Notes: generated by a model not told the origin, from the letters alone. Shown: positions 29,575-40,262, numbered from the stretch's first letter. The stretch: DNA of 64,000 nucleotides from Chryseobacterium herbae (GCF_025154075.1 NZ_JAOAMU010000001.1:271991-335990); one strand, 5' to 3'. A program made the numbers and translations.

Positions 29575-30687
29575 TTATTTCTTCAGTTCCATTTGAATAG
29601 TGTCCTTGTATAAAATCATTTTCCATTGCATTGAGTTATTTCTAAAATTGTTAATCTGAACAGGAATTGTGTCAGGTTTATTCGGATTCTTTTCGTAAGA
29701 TATAACCTTAAAATTCTGTTCTTTATCATCGTGATGATATTTCATAAATAGTGAAGTATTCTCCACATACATATATGGATTCGGACAATAATACATTTTC
29801 CCTCTTTCTTCAATATAAATTGTTTTCCAGGCCAAAGTATCCTGTTGCCATTGATTTTCTTTAACCAATTTTCCATTACGTGTCATGGATGTGACTTTCC
29901 ATTTTCCAAAATATTTTTTTGAAAGGTGGACGTCATAATTATAGTAAATAACAAACAATAAAGGAATTAGAATACATAACACACGAGCGATTGAGCGTGA
30001 AAAATGATTACCAATGGATGGCAGTCTGTTTTTGTATTGATTAAAGAAGTTTATGATATCAACTTTTTGCTGTAAAAACAGATTAATCAAGCCTAATGTT
30101 ATCAGGATAGATGTAAATAAGGTAATTGGGCCAATACTATAAAAAACATTAATCAAAACAATGTTCAGCATGACAGGTAAAAGTATGGTAATGCCTAATA
30201 AAGTGGTACGTTTGAATAGCAAAAGAATAGCACCAATTATTTGAAACAAGGCCAAAATCACAGCAAGTCCGTAAGAAAATCCATAATATTTCCAGGTTAA
30301 TTCCGGCCCCGTTAATACGCCTGATAAAGAATCATTTATATGATATGAATAATTAAAGTTGACTTCAAATATTTTTTGAAAGCCAAAATCCAACAGTAGA
30401 AACGCCATCCAATACCGTAACAGTGTTGAAAACCAGGAAATATATGGTATAGAATTAAAAGTTCCGTTATTTTCTTTTCTGTGCCAATAAATAGAAAAAC
30501 CAATTGAGAATAGTATGGACAATCCTAATGCTAAAAATCCTACAGGAAATATAAACTGTGAAATTTCATAAGGTAAAAGAGGTAAGATGATAAAAAGAGC
30601 AGTATTTGTGGTACCAACAATGGCTAAAAATGATAATGAAAATTTCGAAACCCATTTTGTACTATTTATTACTTCGGCTGAATTCAT
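29575..30687 (-). CDS. DoxX-like multi-pass membrane protein
   Basis: A 370-residue membrane protein with about seven hydrophobic segments between residues 15 and 250, followed by a soluble C-terminal domain of about 115 residues rich in Trp/Tyr and Lys (KKYFGKWKVTSMTRNGKLVK, lipocalin-like in look). The membrane half resembles DoxX/DoxD-like proteins (LDFGFQKIFEVNF, GAILLLFKRTTLLGITILLP). Function unknown. It stands alone just inside the left end of the proposed island. Confidence 0.6.
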   Translation of the reverse strand: MNSAEVINSTKWVSKFSLSFLAIVGTTNTALFIILPLLPYEISQFIFPVGFLALGLSILFSIGFSIYWHRKENNGTFNSIPYISWFSTLLRYWMAFLLLDFGFQKIFEVNFNYSYHINDSLSGVLTGPELTWKYYGFSYGLAVILALFQIIGAILLLFKRTTLLGITILLPVMLNIVLINVFYSIGPITLFTSILITLGLINLFLQQKVDIINFFNQYKNRLPSIGNHFSRSIARVLCILIPLLFVIYYNYDVHLSKKYFGKWKVTSMTRNGKLVKENQWQQDTLAWKTIYIEERGKMYYCPNPYMYVENTSLFMKYHHDDKEQNFKVISYEKNPNKPDTIPVQINNFRNNSMQWKMILYKDTIQMELKK

Positions 30688-31022
30688 AGATTTTTTTAAA
30701 TTAATATTTTTTGGTTATTGTTTTTACAAAATGACGCCTAGCAATATTTTCCACGAAACAAAAGATATAAAAACTTCGTAAAAAAAACACCTATATCCAC
30801 ATTTCGTGACATTGCTCGCTAAGATAAATATTTATTTATGAATTAAGTAATTAATAAAAAAACTTTCATGGATGCCAAAGATCATGAGTAGGAGCTCTAA
30901 AAAAAAATACGAATTGGTAGACAGTCAAAACCCGAATAAAATTACCTTTTCTAAAATGGAAAATAAATCAGTGACCAGCCTTTTTCTGGTTCCATTATTT
31001 TTTAGCGTTTTTGGAAATTTCA

Positions 31023-31278
31023 GGCTCAATTTCAAAACTTGGGAAGTAAAATAAATACAATCAAACCTATAAGAGTCTGTTTAAAATTGATCTTAATTTT
31101 CTTAACCTCAATAAACTTTAGTCTATTTCTTAATTTAAACATTAAGGATTTAAGCAGTATGCTTATTGTTATGAATGAAGAAATCAATAAATTGATTTTT
31201 TTAAGTTCTTTAAGCACGCCATCTTTTAAGATCTTAATTTCTCTTTTTGCCTAGCCCCCAAGTTTTGAAACTGAGCCA
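31023..31278. mobile_element. MITE-like element with 21-bp terminal inverted repeats
   Basis: GGCTCAATTTCAAAACTTGGG at 31023-31043 is the inverted match (20 of 21) of 31258-31278. The 256-bp unit has no coding gene; the minus strand of the interior encodes KINFKQTL-like residues near one end, reminiscent of the last residues of IS transposases, so it may be an internally deleted IS. No clear target duplication is visible. Confidence 0.6.
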
Positions 31279-31323
31279 ACGTTGGTATGTTATTAAAGTG
31301 ACTATTACACGTCATTCAGAAAT

Positions 31324-31360
31324 AAAAAAACCTTAGAATAAAATATCCTAAGGTTTTTTT
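31324..31360. terminator. Terminator-like hairpin next to tRNA fragment
   Basis: CCTTAG (31331-31336) and CTAAGG (31348-31353) with flanking A- and T-runs give a strong bidirectional terminator. On the minus strand it directly follows the tRNA 3'-end fragment, as a normal tRNA gene terminator would. Confidence 0.7.
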
Positions 31361-31387
31361 TGCGGAGAGAGGGATTCGAACCTCTCT
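31361..31387 (-). repeat. tRNA 3'-end fragment, possible attachment remnant
   Basis: Minus strand reads AGAGAGGTTCGAATCCCTCT then CTCCGCA: a complete T arm and 3' acceptor strand of a tRNA, with no 5' part. Such 3' fragments are left at ends of elements that integrate into tRNA genes. A motif shared with the right end of the island follows at 31426-31450. Confidence 0.6.
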
Positions 31388-31425
31388 TGTAAATGCTCTG
31401 TTTATGCTGCTTTTTCTAAATGAAT

Positions 31426-31450
31426 CTAAAAGTGCCATGAAATTGCCACA
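31426..31450. repeat. Copy 1 of GTGCCA-type direct repeat (possible integrase arm site)
   Basis: AAAAGTGCCATGAAATTGCCA here matches AAAAGTGCCACGAAGTTGCCA at 46227-46247 in 19 of 21 bases. Each copy contains two TGCCA units 11 bases apart. Both copies stand beside a tRNA or tRNA fragment. Confidence 0.5.
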
Positions 31451-31619
31451 ATTCTATAGTATAGACTCAAATAATAAAATTTCTTATTCCTGCAAAATTA
31501 TTACAACTTGAATCAAAGAACGCGTTAATTTCTTGCAGCAAATTTAATACTTTTTTTAGCTAACAACAAATTTTAATTATCCAGGAACCCTTAGCTAATA
31601 AAAGATTAAGTAGATATTC

Positions 31620-33013
<1,394 letters not shown>

Positions 33014-33021
<8 letters not shown>

Positions 33022-33189
33022 TTACGATTCCTTCTTTTTCCTTCAATCCGCCTTCAACACCATTGAATTTGAATTTGGTAAGTACGCGGTTATTCTCGTC
33101 ATTATAAAAACTACCTATCCTCCGCTTCCTTCCGTTTTCTCACACGATGCGAATGTTAAGAAAACAGCTACCAAACATATTAATTTCAT
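33014..33189 (-). pseudogene. Relic of a small lipoprotein downstream of the C10 peptidase
   Basis: From ATG 33187-33189 the frame reads a lipoprotein start, MKLICLVAVFLTFASCEKTE, and stops at TAG 33115-33117 after 24 residues. A second frame then continues with SFYNDENNRVLTKFKFNGVE and stops at 33014-33016. A one-base shift would join them. It starts 20 bases after the C10 peptidase stop and so belongs to that unit. In Bacteroides, C10 peptidases are encoded with small staphostatin-like inhibitors; whether this is such a remnant cannot be told. Confidence 0.45.
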
Positions 33190-33209
33190 ATCGTCTAATA
33201 TAAATAAAA

Positions 33210-34421
33210 TTATGGACGAATATCATATACCATTCCTTGTTTATAGTTAAAGGAACCACCTGTATTATTCAAATAATTTGTCTGATAATAACCATTATCC
33301 AAGCCATTCCAGCCCCAGTTCATGTAACCGTAAAGGTAGCCATAAGCAGCTATAATCTGCCCTGTTTCATAATCCCAGTTGCAGGACCAAGCTAATTTTG
33401 CTCCTTCAACAACCCAGGCATGACCATTTGTATAGGAGCCGTTTACATTCTGTCCACCTCTCATGATAACAACTCTGCCTGCCTGCAATTCAGTCAACAT
33501 TTTATCTCCATTAAAATCCATATATTTTGCGGAACTGTAACCAAAAGTATTTTTAAATGCACTAGCAACATCATTTTGCGTATTTGCACCAGATCCGTTG
33601 CATGTCCAGTCCATGTCAACGGCATCGCCAATGTGCTTCATCAATTTTGCTGTTTCAGCTGAAGGCGATGTAAGTGGCATAGCATTCCAGCTGTATTGTG
33701 ATGGATAACTATAGTACCGCATAACTTGTCCCATAGCGGTAGCAACACACCCTACGGGAGGCTTTCCGTTGCTATAATTCATGCATGACATATATGGTAA
33801 CTGGTCATTATAGCCTACACCTTGGCCCCAAGCCGAATTGATTTTGGGTGCGATATTAATCTCCTGATAATCACATGGTTCGACCTCGCAAACTGTTTTT
33901 ACTGAAAATTCAGGGTCTAGCCCTCTAAATACTGCTGAAGGACATGGTCCATCCCACAATGGATTCACATTAGAAGTATTGACCGCCCTATCAGTATTGG
34001 TTTCTATATTTTGAACATATGTAACAGTAACATCTACCCAGTTTTTTAGTTCGGGACTAGTTTTATCGTTCAAAACAAAATTACCTTTCGCAGAGGATGC
34101 AAGAACAGGTACTGATCTTTTATCTGCTGCCAAAAGTATAAACCCGTTATTATCAACATAATTGATTATGTAAAACGCAGGGGTTTTCGCATTGGGATAA
34201 GCAAGAACCTCCTTGATTTGACGTTCTTTTAATTCTCTGTTATTTCCGCTCGCCTGTTTCGATCCAGATAAGGATATCTGGGATGCAAGACCTGCCAGTT
34301 TTCTGGCATCATTTACGGTAACGCCATATTTTTCATTTTTGTTAATCGACATATCATCTTGTTGACATGAAAGAAGGCCTAAACAGGCAACAAAAATTAA
34401 AAGGTACTTAAATACTTTCAT
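33210..34421 (-). CDS. C10-family cysteine peptidase (streptopain/SpeB-like), lipoprotein
   Basis: A 403-residue lipoprotein (lipobox LGLLSCQQDD, Cys about 19). Residues about 40-150 form a Spi-type propeptide (YGVTVNDARKLAG, YIINYVDNNGFILLAADKR) that keeps the enzyme inactive. The catalytic domain has the nucleophile Cys225 in PPVGCVATAMGQVMRYYSYP and the base His334 in GHAWVVEGA, followed by YGYMNWGWNGLDNGYY, all typical of C10. Expected to act at the surface or in the periplasm on proteins. Within the proposed island; a small broken lipoprotein gene follows. Confidence 0.93.
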   Translation of the reverse strand: MKVFKYLLIFVACLGLLSCQQDDMSINKNEKYGVTVNDARKLAGLASQISLSGSKQASGNNRELKERQIKEVLAYPNAKTPAFYIINYVDNNGFILLAADKRSVPVLASSAKGNFVLNDKTSPELKNWVDVTVTYVQNIETNTDRAVNTSNVNPLWDGPCPSAVFRGLDPEFSVKTVCEVEPCDYQEINIAPKINSAWGQGVGYNDQLPYMSCMNYSNGKPPVGCVATAMGQVMRYYSYPSQYSWNAMPLTSPSAETAKLMKHIGDAVDMDWTCNGSGANTQNDVASAFKNTFGYSSAKYMDFNGDKMLTELQAGRVVIMRGGQNVNGSYTNGHAWVVEGAKLAWSCNWDYETGQIIAAYGYLYGYMNWGWNGLDNGYYQTNYLNNTGGSFNYKQGMVYDIRP

Positions 34422-35254
34422 AATGATTATTAGTTTAGATTAATATTGAATATAATTCACTTCTAAGTTAATTAAAATAACAATCTAATGTTTATTTACT
34501 TCTAATAACTACACTTTTAAGTAATTGAAGGTTATCTTTCCGACTGGTCTTATAATAAACCTCAGAAATAATGCTCAAAAGTAACACCGACAAATAGCGA
34601 CTCAGTTGTCATTTTATTACACAGAAGAATGTGATAAATTTCTGCTCAAATACCTTTTTGAGATTTTTACTAGATTTAAAATTTGTCGCTTTATTTTGTG
34701 GACTAGACGATCTACTCCAATTTTTATTGTGTCTAACCTTGTTATTCCTATGGATCAAAGCCTTAAAATAACTACAGGATTAACCATATTTCTGCTAATT
34801 AGAGAATAGGAAAATACATTATAATTAAAATTTTTACAGAATTTCAATATATATTATTCATTTTACTATATTTACACCATGTAGTGAATTATTTCTACCG
34901 TCAGAAAATCTATGTGAAAATTCTGATCAATTTGAATGTCACAGCAATTCTTGCTGATATTTATTCCTTATTAGGATGTACCATCTTAATGTACCGTATC
35001 GACCTTTTTTTATAATATGATCGTTTTGTATTAATTCAGCCTGCGTTTATCGTTGTGCCAATCATTAATATGCACCCCATCTTTGGACTTACCCAATTAT
35101 TTATTTGCAATTTGCTAAATAACCAATTTGCCAAACACTTGTAAATACTAAGTATTATGACTTTGGATCATCACATAAATCTTGAGGTGGATTATTCTAA
35201 GAAAACGTATAATGCCCAACGTTCAATGGGCAACTAACTAATACCTATTTAAAC
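34422..35254. other. Gene-free region between divergent peptidase genes
   Basis: About 830 very AT-rich bases. I see no gene. A small inverted repeat GCCCA/TGGGC (35213-35229) lies 25 bases before the astacin-like gene and might be an operator; nothing else stands out. Confidence 0.4.
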
Positions 35255-36379
35255 ATGTTAAAAAACAGTTATCGCCTTTTAATGGCAAGTCTGGTTATGT
35301 TATTTCTTGTTACATCCTGTAATCAAGACAATAGTATTACTGAGCAAAATGAATCCAACACTTTGATAACCTCCAATGGCAAAATTGTCACCTTGAAATC
35401 AGGAGTTGAAGTTCTGCTAAAAGATGGAAAATATTACCTGTCTGATGACATTCTCCTATCTGATCTTCAACTGAAATCGCTGGAGGAACATGGTGATATA
35501 ACGCCGCCAAATTCTGCGCCTCCCGGACCTGAACTTAAAGTACACCCTGTTACTGGCATGCCCTTATCAGCAGATGCAGGCAAAGCAGTAGGGCAATACC
35601 CCACTTCATATAATATGTGGGCTATGGTAAGGTATGTATATGGACCGAGTCTCTCATCGGTACAAAGAGAAATTATGAGGCTTGCCATTGAGCATTGGGA
35701 AGCCAATTCAAATGTGCGTTTCTATAACGCTACGGGAATGCCAACAGTTGATCCTACCTATGGTTTTGCCTATCCTTATATTGAATTTGTAAACGGCAAC
35801 GATGTTAACAGTTCGCAAATCGGGCGCAATGCAAATGGCGGCAGACAGGAACTAAAGATTCAGAGTGCATCTTGGGCTTTCCCTGAAGTTGTGGGCAATG
35901 GAATTCACGAACTGGGACATGCTATCGGACTGGATCATGAGCATAACGCTAATGACAGAGATAATTTTATCAATTTAAACCTCAATAATGTACTGCCAGA
36001 AAAACGTTATAACTTCAACAGACGGACTACCAATTATCATCAGATCGGAGCAGTTGATTTTCAGTCTGTCATGATTTATGATTCGCAAGCTTTCGCCAGT
36101 AGTCCTAATTTAATAGTAATGACCAGAAAATCAGACGGCAGCACGTTTTCTGGAAATGATGTTACCTCTGGGACGGATAGGAAATGGGTTAATAACCTGT
36201 ATATCCCTTATATTGCAAGGTCTGACGTTTACAGGGAACTTGCCGATATTGTTTATAAAACTGACAACACTGTTATGACCGCTCAGGAAAGACAACAGTT
36301 TCAAGCTCAGCTCAATAACGGGAATCCTTACCCCCCGGCCGGAGGAAGAATACCTAATGACCATAGTAGATATCAGTAA
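35255..36379 (+). CDS. Astacin-like (M12A) zinc metallopeptidase, lipoprotein
   Basis: A 374-residue lipoprotein (lipobox FLVTSCNQDN, Cys about 22). The catalytic domain has the astacin signature HELGHAIGLDHEHNANDRDN starting at His218, with HExxHxxGxxHE and the R-D element, and a Met-turn SVMIYDS with the astacin Tyr. This matches flavastacin-like enzymes from Flavobacteriia. The propeptide region to about residue 105 is short. Likely held on the outer membrane and acting on extracellular proteins or glycoproteins. It lies in the same accessory region as the C10 and M1 peptidases, 88 bases before a DUF4377 lipoprotein gene. Confidence 0.92.
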   Translation: MLKNSYRLLMASLVMLFLVTSCNQDNSITEQNESNTLITSNGKIVTLKSGVEVLLKDGKYYLSDDILLSDLQLKSLEEHGDITPPNSAPPGPELKVHPVTGMPLSADAGKAVGQYPTSYNMWAMVRYVYGPSLSSVQREIMRLAIEHWEANSNVRFYNATGMPTVDPTYGFAYPYIEFVNGNDVNSSQIGRNANGGRQELKIQSASWAFPEVVGNGIHELGHAIGLDHEHNANDRDNFINLNLNNVLPEKRYNFNRRTTNYHQIGAVDFQSVMIYDSQAFASSPNLIVMTRKSDGSTFSGNDVTSGTDRKWVNNLYIPYIARSDVYRELADIVYKTDNTVMTAQERQQFQAQLNNGNPYPPAGGRIPNDHSRYQ

Positions 36380-36466
36380 GCATCTTTTACAAGAAAAAAA
36401 ATAAAAACATTTCACATACAAGAGATATATTTATAACTTTGCAGTGATTAAACCAAATAATATTTT

Positions 36467-36820
36467 ATGAAAAATTTTATAATCGTAATCAATATTTTAT
36501 TTCTCTCGCTTTTATTTGTTGGATGTAGTAAGGATGATGAGTCCAGTGTCAGAGAAGCAGAATTTGACATATCATCTGCTTATGTGGAGTGTAATGTAAC
36601 ATTTAATTCACCGGCTTCTCAAAAATGTCTGACCGTTACAGAATCTGGCCACTCAAATAGTTATACTATCGGCCAGGGCACTATAGCAGGATTTGATTAT
36701 GAACCAGGTTACAAATACAGGGTAAATTTAAGGTTAATCAAAATTGCAAATCCTCCTTCTGATGGAAGTGATACAGAATATGAGCTTATAAAAGTCATCT
36801 CTAAAGTAAAAGTTGATTAG
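36467..36820 (+). CDS. DUF4377-domain small lipoprotein
   Basis: A 117-residue lipoprotein (lipobox LLFVGCSKDDE, Cys about 20). The mature part shows the DUF4377 pattern: ECNVTF, ASQKCLTVTE, GFDYEPGYKYRV, IANPPSDGSDTEYELIKVIS. The domain occurs in envelope proteins, often beside HslJ/META domains, with unknown role. Transcribed with or right after the astacin-like gene (88-base gap) and followed by a strong terminator. Confidence 0.85.
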   Translation: MKNFIIVINILFLSLLFVGCSKDDESSVREAEFDISSAYVECNVTFNSPASQKCLTVTESGHSNSYTIGQGTIAGFDYEPGYKYRVNLRLIKIANPPSDGSDTEYELIKVISKVKVD

Positions 36821-36873
36821 CCACCTTACTTAAGGATCGCCTTAAAAACTTGGGCTTCAATCTTCAATTATTA

Positions 36874-36913
36874 TTATCCAGCCATTTAAGTAATTATGGC
36901 TGGATAATTTTTT
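36874..36913 (+). terminator. Terminator after the DUF4377 gene
   Basis: TTATCCAGCCAT (36874-36885) pairs with ATGGCTGGATAA (36896-36907) around a 10-base loop, followed by six T residues. It may also serve the relic on the other strand. Confidence 0.9.
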
Positions 36914-36921
36914 ATGTATAC

Positions 36922-37188
36922 TTATTTCAATCGTTTTACAGAAACCTGCGTAACAGGACCTGAACCCGTAGAGCCCGTGCTTAAATACTTGAGTGTGTAA
37001 TCTTGTGTATTTGTAGATCTAAAAGAATAAGTGCTTGCTGCCAACATCGGAATGGAGGTAATTAAAGTATAAGTTTCCAATCCGCCGGTTAGCGCAACAT
37101 AATTATCATTTACTCTTGCCATCCAGCCTCCAGTGGTATTATTCCATATACCAATAACCGGTAATGTTCCATTGGTGTCTCCTTAAGT
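36922..37188 (-). pseudogene. C-terminal relic of a surface or fibre-like protein
   Basis: The minus strand is open from a TAA near 37185 and encodes PVIGIWNNTTGGWMARVNDN, a Gly/Ser/Thr-rich middle and STGSGPVTQVSVKRLK at the end. The 66 codons after the first ATG look like the tail of a longer adhesin or fibre-like protein whose upstream part is lost. No start signal is visible. I do not recognise the family. Confidence 0.45.
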
Positions 37189-37298
37189 GACATAACAGGA
37201 TTATCCTCGAACATTTTTTTAGCAGATTTAATGCTCAGACCAAATACTATTTCCCCATGGTTACGGACAGAAAGAGATCCGGATTCCAGTGTTCTTTT

Positions 37299-37721
37299 TT
37301 ATATTTTAATATTTTTCAAAACTTTATTCAACAGCACTGTGAGTGTCTGCAATTCAGCATGATCTAAGACAGCCGAGACCTGATCAGTTACCGTTTTTCG
37401 GAAATCCTCAGAATTGTTGATCAAAAATTGACCTTTTTCTGTCGCAGAGAGATTAAATATTCTTCTGTCGGAGCTGCTTTGTTTCTGTTTGATGAGATCA
37501 TTATTAATTAAAAATCTGATCTGTTTTGACACGGCAGCCTGGCTCACATTAAAGGCTTTAGATATCTGCTTTCCCGTCACCTCTTCTTTTCGGTATACAT
37601 ATTCTATTATATTGTAATGAGTTGCCGTTACCCCACTGATATTTCCTTTATTCATATTCGCCAGTATAAAACACTGCAAATCTGTAAAGACATCAAAAAA
37701 ATCATCATTCTCTTGTTTCAT
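37299..37721 (-). CDS. MarR-family transcriptional regulator
   Basis: A 140-residue MarR-type winged-helix protein: TGKQISKAFNVSQAAVSKQI is the recognition helix region, and SSDRRIFNLSATEKGQFLIN the wing and following helix. Divergent from the UvrA-like gene with 49 bases between the starts. Two identical-type palindromes fill that gap, so it probably represses both genes and lets go on binding a drug-like ligand, as is common for MarR proteins beside resistance genes. Confidence 0.92.
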   Translation of the reverse strand: MKQENDDFFDVFTDLQCFILANMNKGNISGVTATHYNIIEYVYRKEEVTGKQISKAFNVSQAAVSKQIRFLINNDLIKQKQSSSDRRIFNLSATEKGQFLINNSEDFRKTVTDQVSAVLDHAELQTLTVLLNKVLKNIKI

Positions 37722-37730
37722 GAAAAATAC

Positions 37731-37759
37731 TTAACTTAGTTAACTATTAACAAAGTTAA
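37731..37759. promoter_or_regulatory. Tandem MarR operator, two TTAACnnnGTTAA palindromes
   Basis: TTAACTTAGTTAA at 37731-37743 and TTAACAAAGTTAA at 37747-37759, 16 bases centre to centre, lie in the short gap between the divergent marR-type and UvrA-like genes. Perfect 5-bp arms in both. Confidence 0.75.
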
Positions 37760-37770
37760 TAAAAATTATC

Positions 37771-40026
37771 ATGAAAGAGATTATTATTACCCACGCCCGA
37801 CAGAATAATTTGAAAAATATTTCATTACGCATCCCAAAGAACAAAATAACGGTCTTCACGGGAGTATCCGGATCCGGGAAATCATCTTTGGTATTTGAAA
37901 CCATTGGAGCCGAAGCACAACGCCAGATTAACGAAACACAAAACAGCTTTGTCAGAAACCGTTTGCAACATTTCGGGGTTCCCAATGTTGATAAAATCGA
38001 GAATTTGAATGTTCCGTTTATTATCAATCAGAAAAGATTGGGTGGAAATGCACGTTCAACAGTCGGAACCGCTACGGACATTTATGCTTCTCTTCGATTA
38101 CTTTTTTCCAGAATTGGAGAACCGTTTGTTGGATACTCCAACGTATTTTCATTTAACAATCCACAGGGAATGTGCCGTGAGTGCGAAGGATTGGGCTACG
38201 TACAGACGGTAAATGTTGACACTCTTTTTGACAAAAACAAATCGCTGAACGAAGGTGCCATACAGTTTCCGACATTTCAGCCCGGTGGATGGAGGCTGAC
38301 CCGCTATATTCATTCAGGCTACTTTGATAATGATAAAAAACTCAGTGATTTCACCAAAAACGAATGGGAACTATTATTGAATGCAGAAGAGCACATCCCT
38401 AAAAAACCCAATAAAGAATGGGGAAAGACCGTAAAATATAAAGGAGTCATCCCAAGAATTGAAAACTCATTTCTAAAAAAAGATTCAAAAGAGAATGTAA
38501 CCAGAAAAGATATTTTAAAGAAAGTCATCATTACTAAAGAATGCCCTGTCTGCAAAGGACAGCGTCTCAATTCAAAAGTACTGACCAGTAAAATAAGCGG
38601 TAAAAATATTGCAGACTGTACGGCTTTATCCATCGATGATTTACTCAGTTTTATCCAGAAAATACCTTCTAAAAAATATGTTTCTGTCATACAGGAACTT
38701 GAAAAAAAACTTCAAAACCTCCTTGATGTAGGTTTACAGTATCTGAGCCTGGACCGACAAACAGACACGCTTTCAGGAGGGGAATCCCAACGGATAAAAA
38801 TGGTCAAACAGTTGGGGAATAGTCTTGTGGATTTATTATATATTTTCGATGAACCCAGTATTGGTCTTCATCCGAAAGATATTGACCAAATTGTGGATAT
38901 CATCAAAAAAATAAGGGACAAGGGAAATACCGTCCTGATTGTGGAGCATGATCCGGATCTCATCAAAATAGCAGATCTGATCATTGATATGGGACCCGGT
39001 TCAGGAAAAAACGGAGGTGAAATCATGTATCAGGGAACCTTTAAAAGCTTAAAAAATGCGAAAGGCAAAACGGCCAGCTATTTCAGCAAAGAAAGGGTTT
39101 ATAATACAAATCCCAGAACGGCAAAAGGCTTTCTTGAAATAAAAAATGGTCGTCTTCACAATTTAAAAAATATCAATATCAAAATACCTACCGGAATCAT
39201 GACCGTAGTAACCGGTGTAGCGGGTTCAGGAAAAAGCACACTGATCAATAAAGTTTTACCTTTGTTCTACCCTCAGGTGACTGTAGTAGATCAGTCCGTT
39301 TTCACAGCGAGCAGCCGCTCAAATCTTTTAACCTATCTCAACCTGTCAAATACCGTACGGAAACTTTTTTCAAATGCCAACAATGTTTCTGAAAAACTTT
39401 TTAGCAGAAACGGAGAAGGCGCATGTCCGAATTGCAGAGGACTAGGAGTTGAAAAAATAGACCTTGCTTTTATGGATGATATTGAACAGCCTTGTGAAGT
39501 CTGCCACGGATCAGGATACAGGCCTGAAGTTTTACACTATCAATACAAAGAAAAAAATATCGCTGACATTATGAATATGACCGTGTTGGAAGCACTTCAC
39601 TTTTTCCCGAAATCCGGTTTTGAACATGAACTTAGTCTGCTGATTAAATTAGGATTAGACTATCTGACGCTGGGACAAAGGCTGGACAGTTTTTCAGGTG
39701 GTGAAAGACAGCGTTTAAAGCTAACCAAAGAACTGAATCATACCGATCAAATCATTATTTTAGACGAACCCAGCACAGGACTTCATCCTATTGATAATGA
39801 AAAGCTCCTATCTTTCCTTGAGGAACTGGTTAATAAGGGAAATACCCTCATCGTTATTGAACATAATCTGGATATCATTGCTCAGGCCGACTGGATTATT
39901 GATATTGGTCCGGGAGCAGGAAAATTGGGTGGTAAGATTGTATTCGAAGGAACTGTAGAAAATTTGTTGTCTGCAAAAAATTCTGCAACATCTATTTATC
40001 TAAAAAAGCATCTGAAAGGAAAATAA
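37771..40026 (+). CDS. UvrA-like ABC ATPase (short, non-canonical)
   Basis: A 751-residue UvrA paralogue, about 190 residues shorter than the repair protein. Two ABC modules: Walker A at Gly31-Ser38 (GVSGSGKSS) and near Gly482 (GVAGSGKST); signatures LSGGESQRIKM and FSGGERQRLKL; Walker B with FDEPSIGLHP and LDEPSTGLHP. Zn-type Cys clusters CRECEGLGY, CPVCKGQRL, CPNCRGLG and CEVCHGSGY are kept. The shortening falls in the first half, where UvrA carries its UvrB-contact domain. Short UvrA-like proteins (DrrC, UvrA2) protect producers from DNA-binding drugs. The partner MarR regulator and operator support a drug-response role here. Confidence 0.88.
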   Translation: MKEIIITHARQNNLKNISLRIPKNKITVFTGVSGSGKSSLVFETIGAEAQRQINETQNSFVRNRLQHFGVPNVDKIENLNVPFIINQKRLGGNARSTVGTATDIYASLRLLFSRIGEPFVGYSNVFSFNNPQGMCRECEGLGYVQTVNVDTLFDKNKSLNEGAIQFPTFQPGGWRLTRYIHSGYFDNDKKLSDFTKNEWELLLNAEEHIPKKPNKEWGKTVKYKGVIPRIENSFLKKDSKENVTRKDILKKVIITKECPVCKGQRLNSKVLTSKISGKNIADCTALSIDDLLSFIQKIPSKKYVSVIQELEKKLQNLLDVGLQYLSLDRQTDTLSGGESQRIKMVKQLGNSLVDLLYIFDEPSIGLHPKDIDQIVDIIKKIRDKGNTVLIVEHDPDLIKIADLIIDMGPGSGKNGGEIMYQGTFKSLKNAKGKTASYFSKERVYNTNPRTAKGFLEIKNGRLHNLKNINIKIPTGIMTVVTGVAGSGKSTLINKVLPLFYPQVTVVDQSVFTASSRSNLLTYLNLSNTVRKLFSNANNVSEKLFSRNGEGACPNCRGLGVEKIDLAFMDDIEQPCEVCHGSGYRPEVLHYQYKEKNIADIMNMTVLEALHFFPKSGFEHELSLLIKLGLDYLTLGQRLDSFSGGERQRLKLTKELNHTDQIIILDEPSTGLHPIDNEKLLSFLEELVNKGNTLIVIEHNLDIIAQADWIIDIGPGAGKLGGKIVFEGTVENLLSAKNSATSIYLKKHLKGK

Positions 40027-40078
40027 TTTTATTTATGCATAAAGCCAAAGTAAAAATTCCTGTCTTGATTGCCTTATT

Positions 40079-40262
40079 TTAAGGGATTTCTATTTTCCAA
40101 ACCTTCCCCGATCTATTTAAAGCATTAACTGGTTCAAAATCTATTCCTGTGCTTAAATATCCTTTACCCGAATTTAAAATACCCCCATTTAATTCTCCTT
40201 TATGGTAAAACGTCATTATAGGGTCTGAAAAATCAGCCTTCAAAAGAGAGAATGAGAAAGTT
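40079..40262 (-). pseudogene. C-terminal gene relic
   Basis: The minus strand stays open to TAA at 40079-40081 and encodes LLKADFSDPIMTFYHKGELN and SGKVWKIEIP at its end, a composition typical of real protein, yet has no start or upstream part. The rest of 40027-40422 holds nothing I can name. The parent family is not recognised. Confidence 0.4.

Noticed and set aside
31032..31254. Two short open frames, one on each strand, inside the inverted-repeat element
   Set aside because: AT-rich frames without family features; the non-coding inverted-repeat structure explains them better.
34606..34809. 67-codon plus-strand frame between the C10 and astacin-like genes
   Set aside because: Very AT-rich, no family features, no start signal.
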